From Saprospiraceae bacterium (GTDB taxonomy: Bacteria > Bacteroidota > Bacteroidia > Chitinophagales > Saprospiraceae): a stretch of 64,000 bases of DNA. Made by a program: the position numbers and the translations under genes. The stretch is from NCBI GenBank assembly GCA_016708265.1, contig JADJGA010000011.1, positions 248,001-312,000 on the forward strand, written 5' to 3'. The notes under the pieces were generated by a model, which saw only the letters and a list, made by a program, of their open reading frames with translations, ran no database searches and was not told where the DNA came from. Each line of letters begins with the position of its first letter. Position 1 is the stretch's first letter. Positions 24,564 to 33,893 of the stretch are shown one piece after another.

Positions 24564-25394
24564 ATGTTAGAAAATTTAACTACGATATCCCTGATAGGTT
24601 TCGCAATCGGTTTTGCTTTTTCTGTTCCTGTTGCCGGTCCTGTCAGTATAATGATCACTGCCAATGCCCTGAGGGGTAAAAAAAGGTTTTGTCTGCGGGT
24701 AAATGCCGGGGCAGCTCTGGTTGAATTTTTATATGTGTTTGCGGGAATATATGGTTTGACAAGATTATTTGCCCTGTATTATCCATTCATACCTTATATT
24801 CTGATAGCCGGTTCATTATTTCTGATTTATCTGGGATATAATATAAGCAGATCCAGGCTGGATGTTGAAATTGTTGAAAAGAAAAACATTTCAGCCAAAC
24901 GAAACAGAAGACCCGGTGGTTTCATAACCGGATTTCTTTTAAATCTTTTTAGTCCAACTTTGTTCGTCGGATGGTTGACTGCGTCCTTTTTGGTGATCTC
25001 CTTTATCGCAAGCCTGGGTTATAGCACCGGAGGTATAAGAGATATGTTGAATAAGCACATGAACGAAGTTAACACGATTGAATCAATTGAGAATAAAGGG
25101 ACAGGCCTGTCAATTGACAAGACTGCTGAGATGAATTTTAGTCAAAAAACAGCTCCGGAAGATGGGCAGATAAAAAATCATCCTCCATATTATCCGATGG
25201 TCATAAGCTTAAGTTATGCGTTCTTTTTAGCGCTTGGAAGTTTAGTATGGTTTATTATTCTCACGAATATACTGATCAGATACCGGAATAAACTGAATAT
25301 CAATATTCTGAACAAACTTATAAGGTCTATGGGATATCTGCTGTACCTGATAAGTATTGTGCTTTTTTATACAGGTATTTCAAAGTTATTATGA
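24564..25394 (+). CDS. LysE/RhtB-type amino-acid exporter
   Basis: A 276-aa inner-membrane protein with six hydrophobic helices. The N-terminal GFAFSVPVAGPVSIMITANALRG matches the LysE signature (G-x2-PGP-x2), here with PVAGP. The usual break between helices 3 and 4 is a long hydrophilic insert (about residues 160-210, rich in Asn, Glu and Lys), longer than in LysE or RhtB. It presumably exports an amino acid or similar small metabolite. It stands alone, convergent with the downstream acyltransferase gene. Confidence 0.8.
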   Translation: MLENLTTISLIGFAIGFAFSVPVAGPVSIMITANALRGKKRFCLRVNAGAALVEFLYVFAGIYGLTRLFALYYPFIPYILIAGSLFLIYLGYNISRSRLDVEIVEKKNISAKRNRRPGGFITGFLLNLFSPTLFVGWLTASFLVISFIASLGYSTGGIRDMLNKHMNEVNTIESIENKGTGLSIDKTAEMNFSQKTAPEDGQIKNHPPYYPMVISLSYAFFLALGSLVWFIILTNILIRYRNKLNINILNKLIRSMGYLLYLISIVLFYTGISKLL

Positions 25395-25426
25395 AAATAA
25401 ATTTTAGTACCCGGTGCTGATTAATA

Positions 25427-25454
25427 TTTTATAGGAAGGGCCTTCTCTATAAAA
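25427..25454. terminator. Imperfect hairpin between convergent genes
   Basis: TTTTATAG and CTATAAAA arms around a GC-rich centre (GAAGGGCCTTC), between the LysE-type gene and the converging acyltransferase gene. A bidirectional terminator is plausible, though the U-run is weak. Confidence 0.4.
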
Positions 25455-25539
25455 TTTATCCCTTCAGGGCATTTTTTATGTAGGTTTCATTATCGATATC
25501 GGATAACAATATTTTACACTTCGGGTTATCGCAGAGCAA

Positions 25540-26664
25540 TTACAGATTTTTAATATAGATACGTCTTCTCTTATGATTGATATAGTGAAAATCCCCCCAC
25601 TGTAAAGACATCCTGGTATTGGTCTCAAGTTCCGGATTGGATTCTGCCAGTTTATAACCGTTTTTTATTGCGGCTGTATTGATATCAACAAAAACTATTG
25701 AATTGACTCCTTTGTTCTGATAGTCAGGGTGAACTGCCATCAGATACAGGTCGAGAACGTCGTTTTTCTGTAATGCCCTAAGCATATAATACCATCCGAA
25801 GGGGAAAAGTCTGCCTTTTGCTTTTTGTAATGCCTTTGTGAAGCTCGGCATTGAGATACCGAGTGCTACAACATCGTCTTTTTCATCTACAACTATCGAA
25901 ATTGTATCCGTCTTGAAAAAACTGAAATACAGCTTGATATAAAATGCAATCTGCTTTTCGTTCAGTTTTGTGAATCCATACAGATGACTGTAACAAGTAT
26001 TTAAAAGGTCAAATATCTTCTGTGCATAATTATTGACTACTTCTTTGCGCGATTTGAATTTTTTTGAAGTCAGCTTGTATTTCTTTTTGATGATCTCGCT
26101 TATCCTGAGATATCTTTCGGGGATCTCGTCAGGCACAGTAATAAGATATTCCTTAAAATCGATATCTTTCCGGAAGCCTATTTTTTCAAGATGTTCGGGA
26201 TAATACGGGTAATTATAAATTGTGGCAAGGGTGCCGGGTTTATCAAAACCCTCTACCAGGAGTCCTTCGTGATCAAAGTCGGTAAATCCAAGTGGTCCAT
26301 GTATAGATGTCATTCCTTTGGATATTGCCCAGTTTCCTGCCGCATCAAACAATGCTTTTGACACTTCTTCATCATCTATAAAATCTACCCAGCCGAAGCG
26401 GGCATGTTTCTGATTCCAGGTATCATTCGAGACCGGATTGATAATAGCCGCAATGCGTCCGGCTATTTTATTGTCTTTATATGCGAGAAAATAAGCGGTT
26501 TCGCAAAAATCCAATGCCGGATTACTTCCTTTTTTCAGATTCAGCAGGTCATCCATCATCAGAGGCGGAGCAGCATATTCACAATTCTTGTACATATTTA
26601 TTCCAAACCAGATAAATTTTTTTAATTCCCCGGTGGTCTTAACCTCTTTTATTATTACTGACAT
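25540..26664 (-). CDS. GNAT-like acyltransferase, candidate ceramide synthase paralogue 1
   Basis: A 374-aa protein with a divided GNAT fold. The N-terminal half has the FLAYKDNKIAGRIAAIINP strand and HARFGWVDFIDDEEVSKALFD. The C-terminal half has YLMAVHPDYQNKGVNSIVF (acyl-CoA-binding P-loop position) and AESNPELETNTRMSLQWGDF. It is a clear paralogue of the gene at 29700 (same length, same domain order, GP(L/V)xxTxxDxxGLL(V/I)xGFD shared). Proteins of this type include bCerS, the bacterial ceramide synthase defined in Caulobacter. Location beside a CerR-like reductase and near spt supports acylation of a sphingoid base. Acyl specificity is unknown. Confidence 0.65.
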   Translation of the reverse strand: MSVIIKEVKTTGELKKFIWFGINMYKNCEYAAPPLMMDDLLNLKKGSNPALDFCETAYFLAYKDNKIAGRIAAIINPVSNDTWNQKHARFGWVDFIDDEEVSKALFDAAGNWAISKGMTSIHGPLGFTDFDHEGLLVEGFDKPGTLATIYNYPYYPEHLEKIGFRKDIDFKEYLITVPDEIPERYLRISEIIKKKYKLTSKKFKSRKEVVNNYAQKIFDLLNTCYSHLYGFTKLNEKQIAFYIKLYFSFFKTDTISIVVDEKDDVVALGISMPSFTKALQKAKGRLFPFGWYYMLRALQKNDVLDLYLMAVHPDYQNKGVNSIVFVDINTAAIKNGYKLAESNPELETNTRMSLQWGDFHYINHKRRRIYIKNL

Positions 26665-27049
26665 AATAATTATATTTAAGAGTTAACTAAAAAATTTATG
26701 TGAATTTAATACAAAAATTTATCATAGCTACACTGATGAAGTAAAAATTAGTTTTTGTGGTTAATTTTAGGTGATAGGGCGAAGGATGTACGATTTACGA
26801 AGTACGATTTTTGATTTAAGATTAATAATTTGAAGAGTTGAGTTGTTGGGATTATTTTAGATTTCAGATTTATTTTGGTTCGGTGTGTGTTAATCCTATA
26901 ATCTTTGAATCCTAGGAATCCTAGTTCTGACAGAGGGATGATGAAATGGAAGGAGAAGTCTCAGACTTTCACAATTGTAGTTGGAAATGCTGGCATCGAA
27001 GTCACAGATTTCGACGATCGTAGGAATTACAACTTTTAACTTTTCATTT
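26665..27049. repeat. Intergenic region with GTACGATTTACGA-type repeat (family 2, copy 2)
   Basis: It matches the element at 24181-24375 module by module (TGTACGATTTACGAAG at about 26788, GATTTAAGATTAA, GGGATTATTTTAGA, TTAATCCTATAATCTTT, CCTAGTTCTGACAGAGGGAT). It splits the sphingolipid locus between the second acyltransferase and the reductase. No gene. Confidence 0.75.
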
Positions 27050-28045
27050 CTAAGTCTTCATTTCCAATTTAGTTTTGTACCATTCTGCTGTTCTTTTCAT
27101 TGCTTCGTCTATTCCGACGGCCGGAGTGTAATCAAAAAATGATCGCAGCTTGTCAATCGAAAAATGATAATCCCTGCCTCCGTTATTTACCCGGTAGGGA
27201 GTGAGGAAGGGTTCTGTTCTTTTATTGAAAATACTGTAAAGTTTATAAAATATTACCGCTATGGGATAAGCCAAAAAATACGGAACAGAAGTTTCCGGTA
27301 GTTTTACTTCAAGGGCTTCTGCAAGTTTTGAGTTAAATGTATACCAGTTAATCTCGAGGCCATCTGTAGCTATAAATGCATTATTGTCGGCTTTGTCAGA
27401 ATTTCCGGCAATTGTAATTATATCAATGAGATTGTCGATAAAAACCGGACAGGTTTTGCTTTTTCCGTTGTTTACCTGGGCAAATTTACCGGTTTTCAAA
27501 GCCTGAATATATTTTGATATAAAGGTCCTGTCATTAATTCCAAACACATTTCCGGGACGGATGGCCGTTATCTTTAATTTTGAAGATTTCGAAAAATCCC
27601 AAAGCCATTTTTCTGCAAGATACTTTGTTCTGGCATATGGTATCAGTTTATCCGGAACGGGGCTTTCTTCGTTCATATACGTCTTGCCAAATCCATGAAA
27701 AGCTACCGTGCTTATGTAGATCATTTTTTTCACTCCGAATTTTTCTGCTGAACGGGCTACATTCTGAGTACCTGTAAAATTGATACTTTCGAATAATGAG
27801 TAAGGTCCCCAGTCGGCAGCCAGTCCTGCCACATGATAAACTTTGTCAATTCCCTTCATTGCAATTTCGAGGCTTCGCAAGTCTGTAATATCTCCGAGAA
27901 CGAGTTCAACATTCATTCCGTCGAGAAAACTCAGGTCTGAAGACTTACGAACCAGTCCCGTTACAAGATTGCCTTCATTAATAAGTTTTTTTACGAGATT
28001 GCTGCCAATAAATCCATTAGCACCTGTAACTAAAATTCTTTCCAT
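27050..28045 (-). CDS. NAD-dependent epimerase/dehydratase, candidate sphingoid-lipid reductase (CerR-like)
   Basis: A 331-aa extended short-chain dehydrogenase. It has the Rossmann motif VTGANGFIGSNLV (residues 5-17), the YARTKYLAEKW catalytic YxxxK with an upstream STVAFHG serine, and RPGNVFG. It resembles 3-beta-HSD/NSDHL-like members. In Caulobacter a protein of this class (CerR) reduces oxidised ceramide after Spt and bCerS. Its place 8 bp before nothing else and downstream of spt, acyltransferase, PAP2 and CPBP genes on the same strand supports that role here. Sugar-epimerase activity cannot be excluded by sequence alone. Confidence 0.72.
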   Translation of the reverse strand: MERILVTGANGFIGSNLVKKLINEGNLVTGLVRKSSDLSFLDGMNVELVLGDITDLRSLEIAMKGIDKVYHVAGLAADWGPYSLFESINFTGTQNVARSAEKFGVKKMIYISTVAFHGFGKTYMNEESPVPDKLIPYARTKYLAEKWLWDFSKSSKLKITAIRPGNVFGINDRTFISKYIQALKTGKFAQVNNGKSKTCPVFIDNLIDIITIAGNSDKADNNAFIATDGLEINWYTFNSKLAEALEVKLPETSVPYFLAYPIAVIFYKLYSIFNKRTEPFLTPYRVNNGGRDYHFSIDKLRSFFDYTPAVGIDEAMKRTAEWYKTKLEMKT

Positions 28046-28052
28046 TAATCAG

Positions 28053-28754
28053 TTATTTTCCGTAAATTATGAACAAATCCAAAAATACACCTATTGAAGC
28101 ATGCATCAAAAACACATACCAGAAAGATCGGGTTCTTACGGCAATTATCCCGAAAATAATCCCAATCAGGATAGATCCCATAATTTCTCCTTCGGGTTTC
28201 CCGATATGAATGAGACAGGAAGATATGGTTTGTATCAGTATTGCATTTACTGTCCCAAATCTGTCTTTCAATCCAAAAAGAATAAATCCTCTGAAAAAAA
28301 ATTCCCATGCAAAATAGTAGAAAATAACATAAGCTACTTCATAAACAAAAAGATTGGTCTGATCTGTCAGTAAGGATTTTGCCAGGGGATATTCAATCCT
28401 TATATCTGGCATTTTTGCAGCAAAATAAATAGCCGGAATTATCAAAACCGGAACAAGTAACAGCAGTTTTAATCCGTTCTTTAAATCACCCTTGCCAAAA
28501 CCAAAATCAAACAGGTTTTTTTTCATTACAAGCAAAACATACAAAGCAGGGATAACAAAAGTAAGAAAAAAGAAAAAAAGAAACTGAAATATGGTATGTA
28601 CCTGATCAGAAGGAATTCCAAAGTCAATATTCAGATTCGTTGTGCCCGGATATCCGTGATACCGGTATATAGTTAGCAGCACAGGCGCACTAAGCAGAAT
28701 AACATAAAAATGTATATCTTTTTTTGTAAAGTCCGGTAACAAAAAATCTTTCAT
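28053..28754 (-). CDS. CPBP (CAAX/Rce1-like) intramembrane metalloprotease
   Basis: A 233-aa protein with about six helices. The ABI/CPBP signature reads FAWEFFFRGFIL (E-x3-R; the first of the usual two Glu is an Ala/Trp position). The second motif is the FGTVNAILIQTISSCLIHIGKP helix with His, and the third a late FLMHASIGVFLD. It may cleave or simply bind substrates within the membrane. It lies between the PAP2-type synthase gene and the reductase gene (spacers 19 and 7 bp), so it is part of the sphingolipid operon. Its role there is unknown. Confidence 0.78.
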   Translation of the reverse strand: MKDFLLPDFTKKDIHFYVILLSAPVLLTIYRYHGYPGTTNLNIDFGIPSDQVHTIFQFLFFFFLTFVIPALYVLLVMKKNLFDFGFGKGDLKNGLKLLLLVPVLIIPAIYFAAKMPDIRIEYPLAKSLLTDQTNLFVYEVAYVIFYYFAWEFFFRGFILFGLKDRFGTVNAILIQTISSCLIHIGKPEGEIMGSILIGIIFGIIAVRTRSFWYVFLMHASIGVFLDLFIIYGK

Positions 28755-28773
28755 ATTGATCAGAATTGTTGAT

Positions 28774-29703
28774 TCAGGAATAAAATGTTACAAAATATTT
28801 GTTTAGTAACAGCTTGTGGTATTTCTCTGTTATAAACCAGCAGATCATTGTCCACGCCACACCGGCAAAAATATCAATCACGTAATGATACCTGCAATAT
28901 ACGAGAGAAATGAAAATTCCTATGGTGACGGGAATGAAAAAATAAAGCCAATTAGGCCTGTATTTTCCCATGACTATAATTGTAACCAGGGCTATGGCAG
29001 CATGCAAACTCGGAAAAGCATCATATTTATTATTCTCCAGAAAATTTATAGTGTCACGAATTATATCCGTAAACCATAATCCATTGAGTGGTACGTTCTG
29101 AAGATCCGTTATCGGTTCATAAAATCTTGGTCCAAGTGCTGGAACTGCAAAATACAGTAGGTAAGAACCATAGTAGGTCAACAGGAAAAAGAAAATGCTT
29201 TTATCCAGCTCAATGTACTTTTTTCTTATATATAAATATACAAGTATGAAAAATGGCATTGGAAAATAAAAAACATATAGATAATACATGATCTCTGTCA
29301 AAGAGGGTGTGACTATCGGCTCAATTGCTACGGTGGGATGAAACCCGAATATTGCATAATCTATATTTGCCAACGCTTCATCATAAACATCACCGATCAT
29401 ATATGGCATCACCATATGCAGGCTGTCGAAAATTAAAATCAGAAAAATGGCCGGATATATTGCCAATACCAGTTTAATGACCCTTGAACCGGAGTTTACC
29501 GTTCTAAAATATATGACTACAGCCAACAAAAGGAATAATACCCCTAAAAGAAAAGATGCTTTTGGGATATAATCTGATTGTGGTAAATTATACAGAAAAA
29601 ACAAAAACATCAATAGCCAGAAAATAAAATTGGCAACATCAATCAAGCTTAAAAATTTAATATATCTAATCATTCTGATAATACTAAAGCTAATGATGTT
29701 CAA
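28774..29703 (-). CDS. PAP2-family inositol-phosphorylceramide-synthase-like protein
   Basis: A 309-aa protein with about eight membrane helices and both conserved motifs of the AUR1/IPC-synthase branch of PAP2: YDAFPSLHAAIAL (about residues 230-242) and CRYHYVIDIFAGV (about 271-283), with the catalytic His residues in each. Such enzymes transfer a phospho-headgroup (inositol or ethanolamine) onto ceramide or dihydroceramide. Its ATG overlaps the stop of the upstream acyltransferase gene by 4 bp, so the two are translationally coupled. This places head-group addition in the same operon as sphingoid-base synthesis. The exact head-group is inferred. Confidence 0.8.
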   Translation of the reverse strand: MNIISFSIIRMIRYIKFLSLIDVANFIFWLLMFLFFLYNLPQSDYIPKASFLLGVLFLLLAVVIYFRTVNSGSRVIKLVLAIYPAIFLILIFDSLHMVMPYMIGDVYDEALANIDYAIFGFHPTVAIEPIVTPSLTEIMYYLYVFYFPMPFFILVYLYIRKKYIELDKSIFFFLLTYYGSYLLYFAVPALGPRFYEPITDLQNVPLNGLWFTDIIRDTINFLENNKYDAFPSLHAAIALVTIIVMGKYRPNWLYFFIPVTIGIFISLVYCRYHYVIDIFAGVAWTMICWFITEKYHKLLLNKYFVTFYS

Positions 29704-30827
29704 TTTATTTTTTTTGCAAACAACCTGTATGTTTTGTATTTCTCTCCGTTAAGATTTTCTGCTGCAAGCCTCATATTGTCATTATTTTCCAGTATCCAGG
29801 ACGCTTCACCTCCGATTAGTTTTGTTTTTTTTGCAAACTCTATAAAATGAGCATAAAAAGCTGCTTCTATTCCCATTTTCCTGTATTTGTCAACTACACC
29901 CAGGGTGACTATTCTTGCATATTTAGTTTTATGTTTTTTCAAAAGAAGTTTAAATATATTAAACGGGAAAAGCTTTCCGTTTTTAAACTTAATTGTAATT
30001 TCATTGATATTTGGTACTGCCAGGGAAAATCCTATAAAATTTCCATCATGTTCGGCTATTAACACCATTTCCGGATTAGCTATCATCTTGAAATTCCGTG
30101 CAATCATTCTAAATTCCTCTTCTGTAGCAGGTACGAAACCCCAGTTTTTTTCCCAGGCTTTATTGTAAACTTCTTTTATCTTCATAACCTCGTTTGTAAA
30201 ATCATTCATTCTGACCTTACGTATAGTTATCCCCCTGGATTTAAGTCTTTCCTTTATAATATTGGCTAGTCTGAATGCTTTATCCGAAACTTTTTCGGTA
30301 TAAATCATGTAGGCAAAAAGGTCCATCTCCTTATAAAATCCATATTTGATACAATGGTCCTTATAATAGGGCTTATTATAGGTCATATCCATAATGGGGG
30401 GAGAGTCAAACCCATCAATTAATAATCCTGCAGTATCATTTGTTGTATAATTTACAGGGCCTATCACAGAGTCAAAATTAAAATTTCTATTCCACTGTAC
30501 TACTGTATCAAATAGCGCTTTTGACACTTCAAAATCGTCAATAACATCGTAAAAACCCCAGAAACCGATATTGGAGCCATGGAATTCATTATAATTATTA
30601 TTCCTGATTGCAGAAATTCTTCCAACTACTTTACCATCCCTGTATGCCAGAAAATTATCTGCTTCGGAATGAAGAAAAAATGGATTCTTCTTTTTAGAGG
30701 TTAATTCTTCGGCTGACATAAAGAGCATTGGAACATAATTAGAGTCACCCCTGTAAAGATCGTGTGGGAAATTTATAAAATGTTTAATTTCAGCTGTGGT
30801 TTCAGCTTTCTTTATAATTATTTCCAT
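29700..30827 (-). CDS. GNAT-like acyltransferase, candidate ceramide synthase (bCerS-like) paralogue 2
   Basis: A 375-aa protein with two GNAT-like halves. The N-terminal FLAYRDGKVVGRISAIRN and SNIGFWGFYDVIDDFEVSKALFD and the C-terminal RIVTLGVVDKYRKMGIEAAFYAHF (acyl-CoA site) match the paralogue at 25540. It follows spt directly (51-bp gap) and overlaps the IPC-synthase-like gene by 4 bp. That position in the pathway is exactly where N-acylation of the sphingoid base is needed, as shown for bCerS in Caulobacter. It is presumably cytosolic or peripheral, using acyl-CoA or acyl-ACP. Confidence 0.72.
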   Translation of the reverse strand: MEIIIKKAETTAEIKHFINFPHDLYRGDSNYVPMLFMSAEELTSKKKNPFFLHSEADNFLAYRDGKVVGRISAIRNNNYNEFHGSNIGFWGFYDVIDDFEVSKALFDTVVQWNRNFNFDSVIGPVNYTTNDTAGLLIDGFDSPPIMDMTYNKPYYKDHCIKYGFYKEMDLFAYMIYTEKVSDKAFRLANIIKERLKSRGITIRKVRMNDFTNEVMKIKEVYNKAWEKNWGFVPATEEEFRMIARNFKMIANPEMVLIAEHDGNFIGFSLAVPNINEITIKFKNGKLFPFNIFKLLLKKHKTKYARIVTLGVVDKYRKMGIEAAFYAHFIEFAKKTKLIGGEASWILENNDNMRLAAENLNGEKYKTYRLFAKKIN

Positions 30828-30878
30828 GATCTTAAAACTATTTTTCTGAGTTATAATAAATATTCTAAATGTCCCTGA

Positions 30879-32078
30879 TTATAATATTTCAAGCTGCTTC
30901 GAGACTTTGACGATCTTACCGATAGCCTGATCGATCTGATCAAAAGTATGAGTTGCCATCAAGGAGAATCTGATCATTTCATCCCCTTTTGGAACACCGG
31001 GACTGATTACGGGATTGACAAACACCCCTTCATCCTGAAGCACTTTTGTGAGCACGAAAGTTTTTATCTCATCCCCCACAAAAATCGGAATTATAGGAGT
31101 TTCAGACCTTCCTGTATTAAATCCTGAATCAATAAGCAATTTTTTAGCATAATTGGTATTTGCCCATAGTTTTTCAATTCTTTCCGGTTCTTCTTCGATA
31201 ATATCAATAGCTGCGATAACACTTGCTGCATTGGAAGGTGCAATACTCGCACTGAAAACCAAGGATCTGGAGAGGTGTTTAAGATAGTTGATAGTATCAT
31301 AATCGGAAGCAATAAAACCTCCTATAGAAGCCAGTGATTTACTGAAAGTTCCCATTATAAGTTCTACCTCATTTGTCAAACCGAAATGATTGCTTGTTCC
31401 CCTGCCTTTTTCACCAAGCACTCCCAATCCATGAGCGTCGTCGACCATTACGTTTGCTCCGTATTTTTTTGCCAGTTCAACTATTTCCGGTAATTTTGCA
31501 ATATCTCCCTCCATGCTGAATACTCCGTCAGTAACAATAATTTTAATAACATCTTCGGGTAAGGGTTTTAATACTTTTTCCAGAGAATCCATATCATTAT
31601 GTGAATACTTCAGCATTTTACCAAATGATAATCGCGCACCATCATATATGCATGCATGATCCTTATCGTCAAGAATTAAATAATCGTGCCTGCCCGGTAA
31701 TGCTGATAAAACCCCTAAATTTACCTGATAACCAGTGCTGAAGACAATAGATGCGTCTTTATCAACAAATCTGGCAATTTTTTCTTCAAGTTCGAGGTGA
31801 ATATCAAGCGTACCATTTAAAAACCGGCTTCCGGCACATCCCGACCCGTATTTATCAATGGCTTTTTTTGAAGCTTCCTTTAAGCGGGGGTGATTTGTCA
31901 AACCTAAATAACTGTTTGAACCAAACATAAGGACATCTTTGCCCTTCATTTTCACAACTGTATCCTGCTCGGACTCTATTGAACGGAAATATGGATAGTA
32001 TCCCATTTCCTGAACTTTTTGAGGGGCATCAAATGCCTTCATTTTATCCCTGAACATATTTCGATTTTTTTGCTCCAT
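30879..32078 (-). CDS. spt: Serine palmitoyltransferase
   Basis: A 399-aa PLP-dependent alpha-oxoamine synthase. The PLP lysine is K247 in IMGTFSKSLASIGG. H141 (DDKDHACIYDGARLS) stacks on the cofactor, and the MVDDAHGLGVLG motif binds the ring nitrogen and oxygen. The N-terminus (FDAPQKVQEMGYYPYFRSIES) is that of Bacteroides-type soluble homodimeric Spt rather than KBL or BioF. It condenses serine with a fatty acyl-CoA/ACP to 3-keto-sphinganine, the first step of sphingolipid synthesis. It is first in the minus-strand operon with its own promoter. Confidence 0.92.
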   Translation of the reverse strand: MEQKNRNMFRDKMKAFDAPQKVQEMGYYPYFRSIESEQDTVVKMKGKDVLMFGSNSYLGLTNHPRLKEASKKAIDKYGSGCAGSRFLNGTLDIHLELEEKIARFVDKDASIVFSTGYQVNLGVLSALPGRHDYLILDDKDHACIYDGARLSFGKMLKYSHNDMDSLEKVLKPLPEDVIKIIVTDGVFSMEGDIAKLPEIVELAKKYGANVMVDDAHGLGVLGEKGRGTSNHFGLTNEVELIMGTFSKSLASIGGFIASDYDTINYLKHLSRSLVFSASIAPSNAASVIAAIDIIEEEPERIEKLWANTNYAKKLLIDSGFNTGRSETPIIPIFVGDEIKTFVLTKVLQDEGVFVNPVISPGVPKGDEMIRFSLMATHTFDQIDQAIGKIVKVSKQLEIL

Positions 32079-32110
32079 AAAGAGTTTAGTATAATTTTAA
32101 AAATTAACTG

Positions 32111-32144
32111 CAAAAGTAGCAATTTAACAGTTAATTTAAATCAA
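32111..32144 (-). promoter_or_regulatory. Promoter of the spt operon
   Basis: On the minus strand TTGA (32141-32144), a 22-nt spacer and TACTTTTG (32111-32118), a match to TAnnTTTG. The start would be about 32104, 26 nt before the spt ATG. Confidence 0.65.
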
Positions 32145-32320
32145 TTATCCGGAATTTTAAAAAACAGAGGTCTAACGGGCAAAAAAATCAGAAATATGTT
32201 ATAACACTAAAGGATTACTATTCAGACATTTATATGCAAAAACAATGAAATTATAATGTTTTATATCAATATTTATTATAATTCAAAAATTTAGTTGTTT
32301 TTTGAAATTGATGGTTTGAT

Positions 32321-33868
32321 TTACATTTTTATGAATTTTTTAGTGATCATGCGGTCTCCTATAATTGCTTTTGCAAAGTATATTCCGGTCGGAAGATCAG
32401 AAACCGGAATGAATATTGAATTGCTTCCGTTAATTAAGTTCTCCTGGATACTTATTACCTTCTGTCCTGTTTCATCAAATATATTAACTCCGGAACAAAT
32501 GCCGGTATTGGAAAATATTATGTTTATTTCGTTGCGGGCCGGATTTGGACTTATAAAAAATTCCGGATTATCTGAGATAGCATGATCTGCTGAGGAAGTT
32601 GTACAATCTGATAAAATATTAAGTCCGGGAAAACTTCCGAACAGAACATTTCCGGTATCTGCCTGCCCCAGGCCAAACCAATATGACAGTATTGTTGAAT
32701 ACACTGATCTGAAATCATTTTGCATCGTTACTCCCATTCCCTTTTCTTCATTGGCTTTAATTTCCGGATTATTTCCAGTAATACCCGGATTAACACACGA
32801 TCCAAACAAAAACATATCAACAGCCGTTCCGTGATCTGTTCCGTTGCTGCCGTTTGATCTTATCTGCCTTCCAAATTCAGAAAACGTCATACCGAGTACC
32901 TGATTTTCTATACCCAGCAATTTTATATCGTCATGAAATGCCCCTATTGCTTCCGAAAGTGTTTGCAGTAAATTGGCGTGAGCTCCCTTTGTTGTGTCAG
33001 AAGCATCAACCTGACCGGAATGTGTGTCAAATCCACCCAAGCGAAGTACATATACTTTTGTTTTAAGTCCTCCGGAAATAAGTCTTGCAACAATTTTCAG
33101 GTCAGAGGCAAGTTTATTGGTTGATTGATATTTTGTTGATAAATTGTTTCCTTTATCGTAGGCAGAGGAAACTATTCCGGAATAAAGGTTTGATTGTCTT
33201 ACCATGTCCCTCACATAATTCAGCTGTGAACCGTAACAATTAGGTGGGGTATAGTCCCATTCTCCCTCGAATAATTCTCCCACTGCTTTGGGATCCGATA
33301 CGGCTATACTATAATTTGCCTTTACTCCCTGACAGGTTTCAGAGGCGGTGGATCCTAAAGAAACAGCAAATGGATATTGTATAAGATCATTTGGATAATC
33401 CTCGGGGAAATCCGGATGATCAAGGGTAAAATACCGGCCAAGCCAGCCTGTGGTTTCATATTTTTCTGCACCAGAACCTGACATCCATATATCTGTAGAT
33501 CTAAAATGGGATCTGTTTTGATTTGGATATCCGGCTGCTCTTATTATATTAACATACCCGTTGTCATAAAGGCTTTTTATTGAATTAAGAGAAGGATGAA
33601 GACCGGTTTTGTCGTTGATTTTTAAAACTTTATTATCCGGAATCAAAATATTTCCCCTAAGTCCTGACAATGATGAATAATGCTCAATTGGAATCACAGT
33701 ATTCAGGGTATCATTGCCACCGTCCAGCTGGATCAAAACCAGAACTTTGTTATTATACTCTCTTGGTATTACAGGAATTACCGAGGCAAATAGTCTGGTT
33801 CCGAAACCATTTATAAATACAGGTATTGTTATTAATGATCCTGCTTTAATAAAATCTCTTCTTTTCAT
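32321..33868 (-). CDS. DUF1501 family secreted protein with T9SS sorting tail
   Basis: A 515-aa protein with an N-terminal twin-arginine-like signal (MKRRDFIKAGSLITIPVFI). The DUF1501 body is sulfatase-like: VLIQLDGGNDTLNTVIP near the N-terminus, then RSHFRSTDIWMSG and LRLGGFDTHSGQ, and GMTFSEFGRQIRSNGSNGTDHGTA with the metal-type His and Asp residues. A T9SS type A tail closes it (FFISPNPARNEINI to DLPTGIYFAKAI). These proteins are almost always paired with a DUF1800 protein, here 25 bp upstream. They are thought to act on extracellular polymers, but this is not proven. Confidence 0.9.
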   Translation of the reverse strand: MKRRDFIKAGSLITIPVFINGFGTRLFASVIPVIPREYNNKVLVLIQLDGGNDTLNTVIPIEHYSSLSGLRGNILIPDNKVLKINDKTGLHPSLNSIKSLYDNGYVNIIRAAGYPNQNRSHFRSTDIWMSGSGAEKYETTGWLGRYFTLDHPDFPEDYPNDLIQYPFAVSLGSTASETCQGVKANYSIAVSDPKAVGELFEGEWDYTPPNCYGSQLNYVRDMVRQSNLYSGIVSSAYDKGNNLSTKYQSTNKLASDLKIVARLISGGLKTKVYVLRLGGFDTHSGQVDASDTTKGAHANLLQTLSEAIGAFHDDIKLLGIENQVLGMTFSEFGRQIRSNGSNGTDHGTAVDMFLFGSCVNPGITGNNPEIKANEEKGMGVTMQNDFRSVYSTILSYWFGLGQADTGNVLFGSFPGLNILSDCTTSSADHAISDNPEFFISPNPARNEINIIFSNTGICSGVNIFDETGQKVISIQENLINGSNSIFIPVSDLPTGIYFAKAIIGDRMITKKFIKM

Positions 33869-33893
33869 TTACAATCACTTTATTTTTTTTAAA

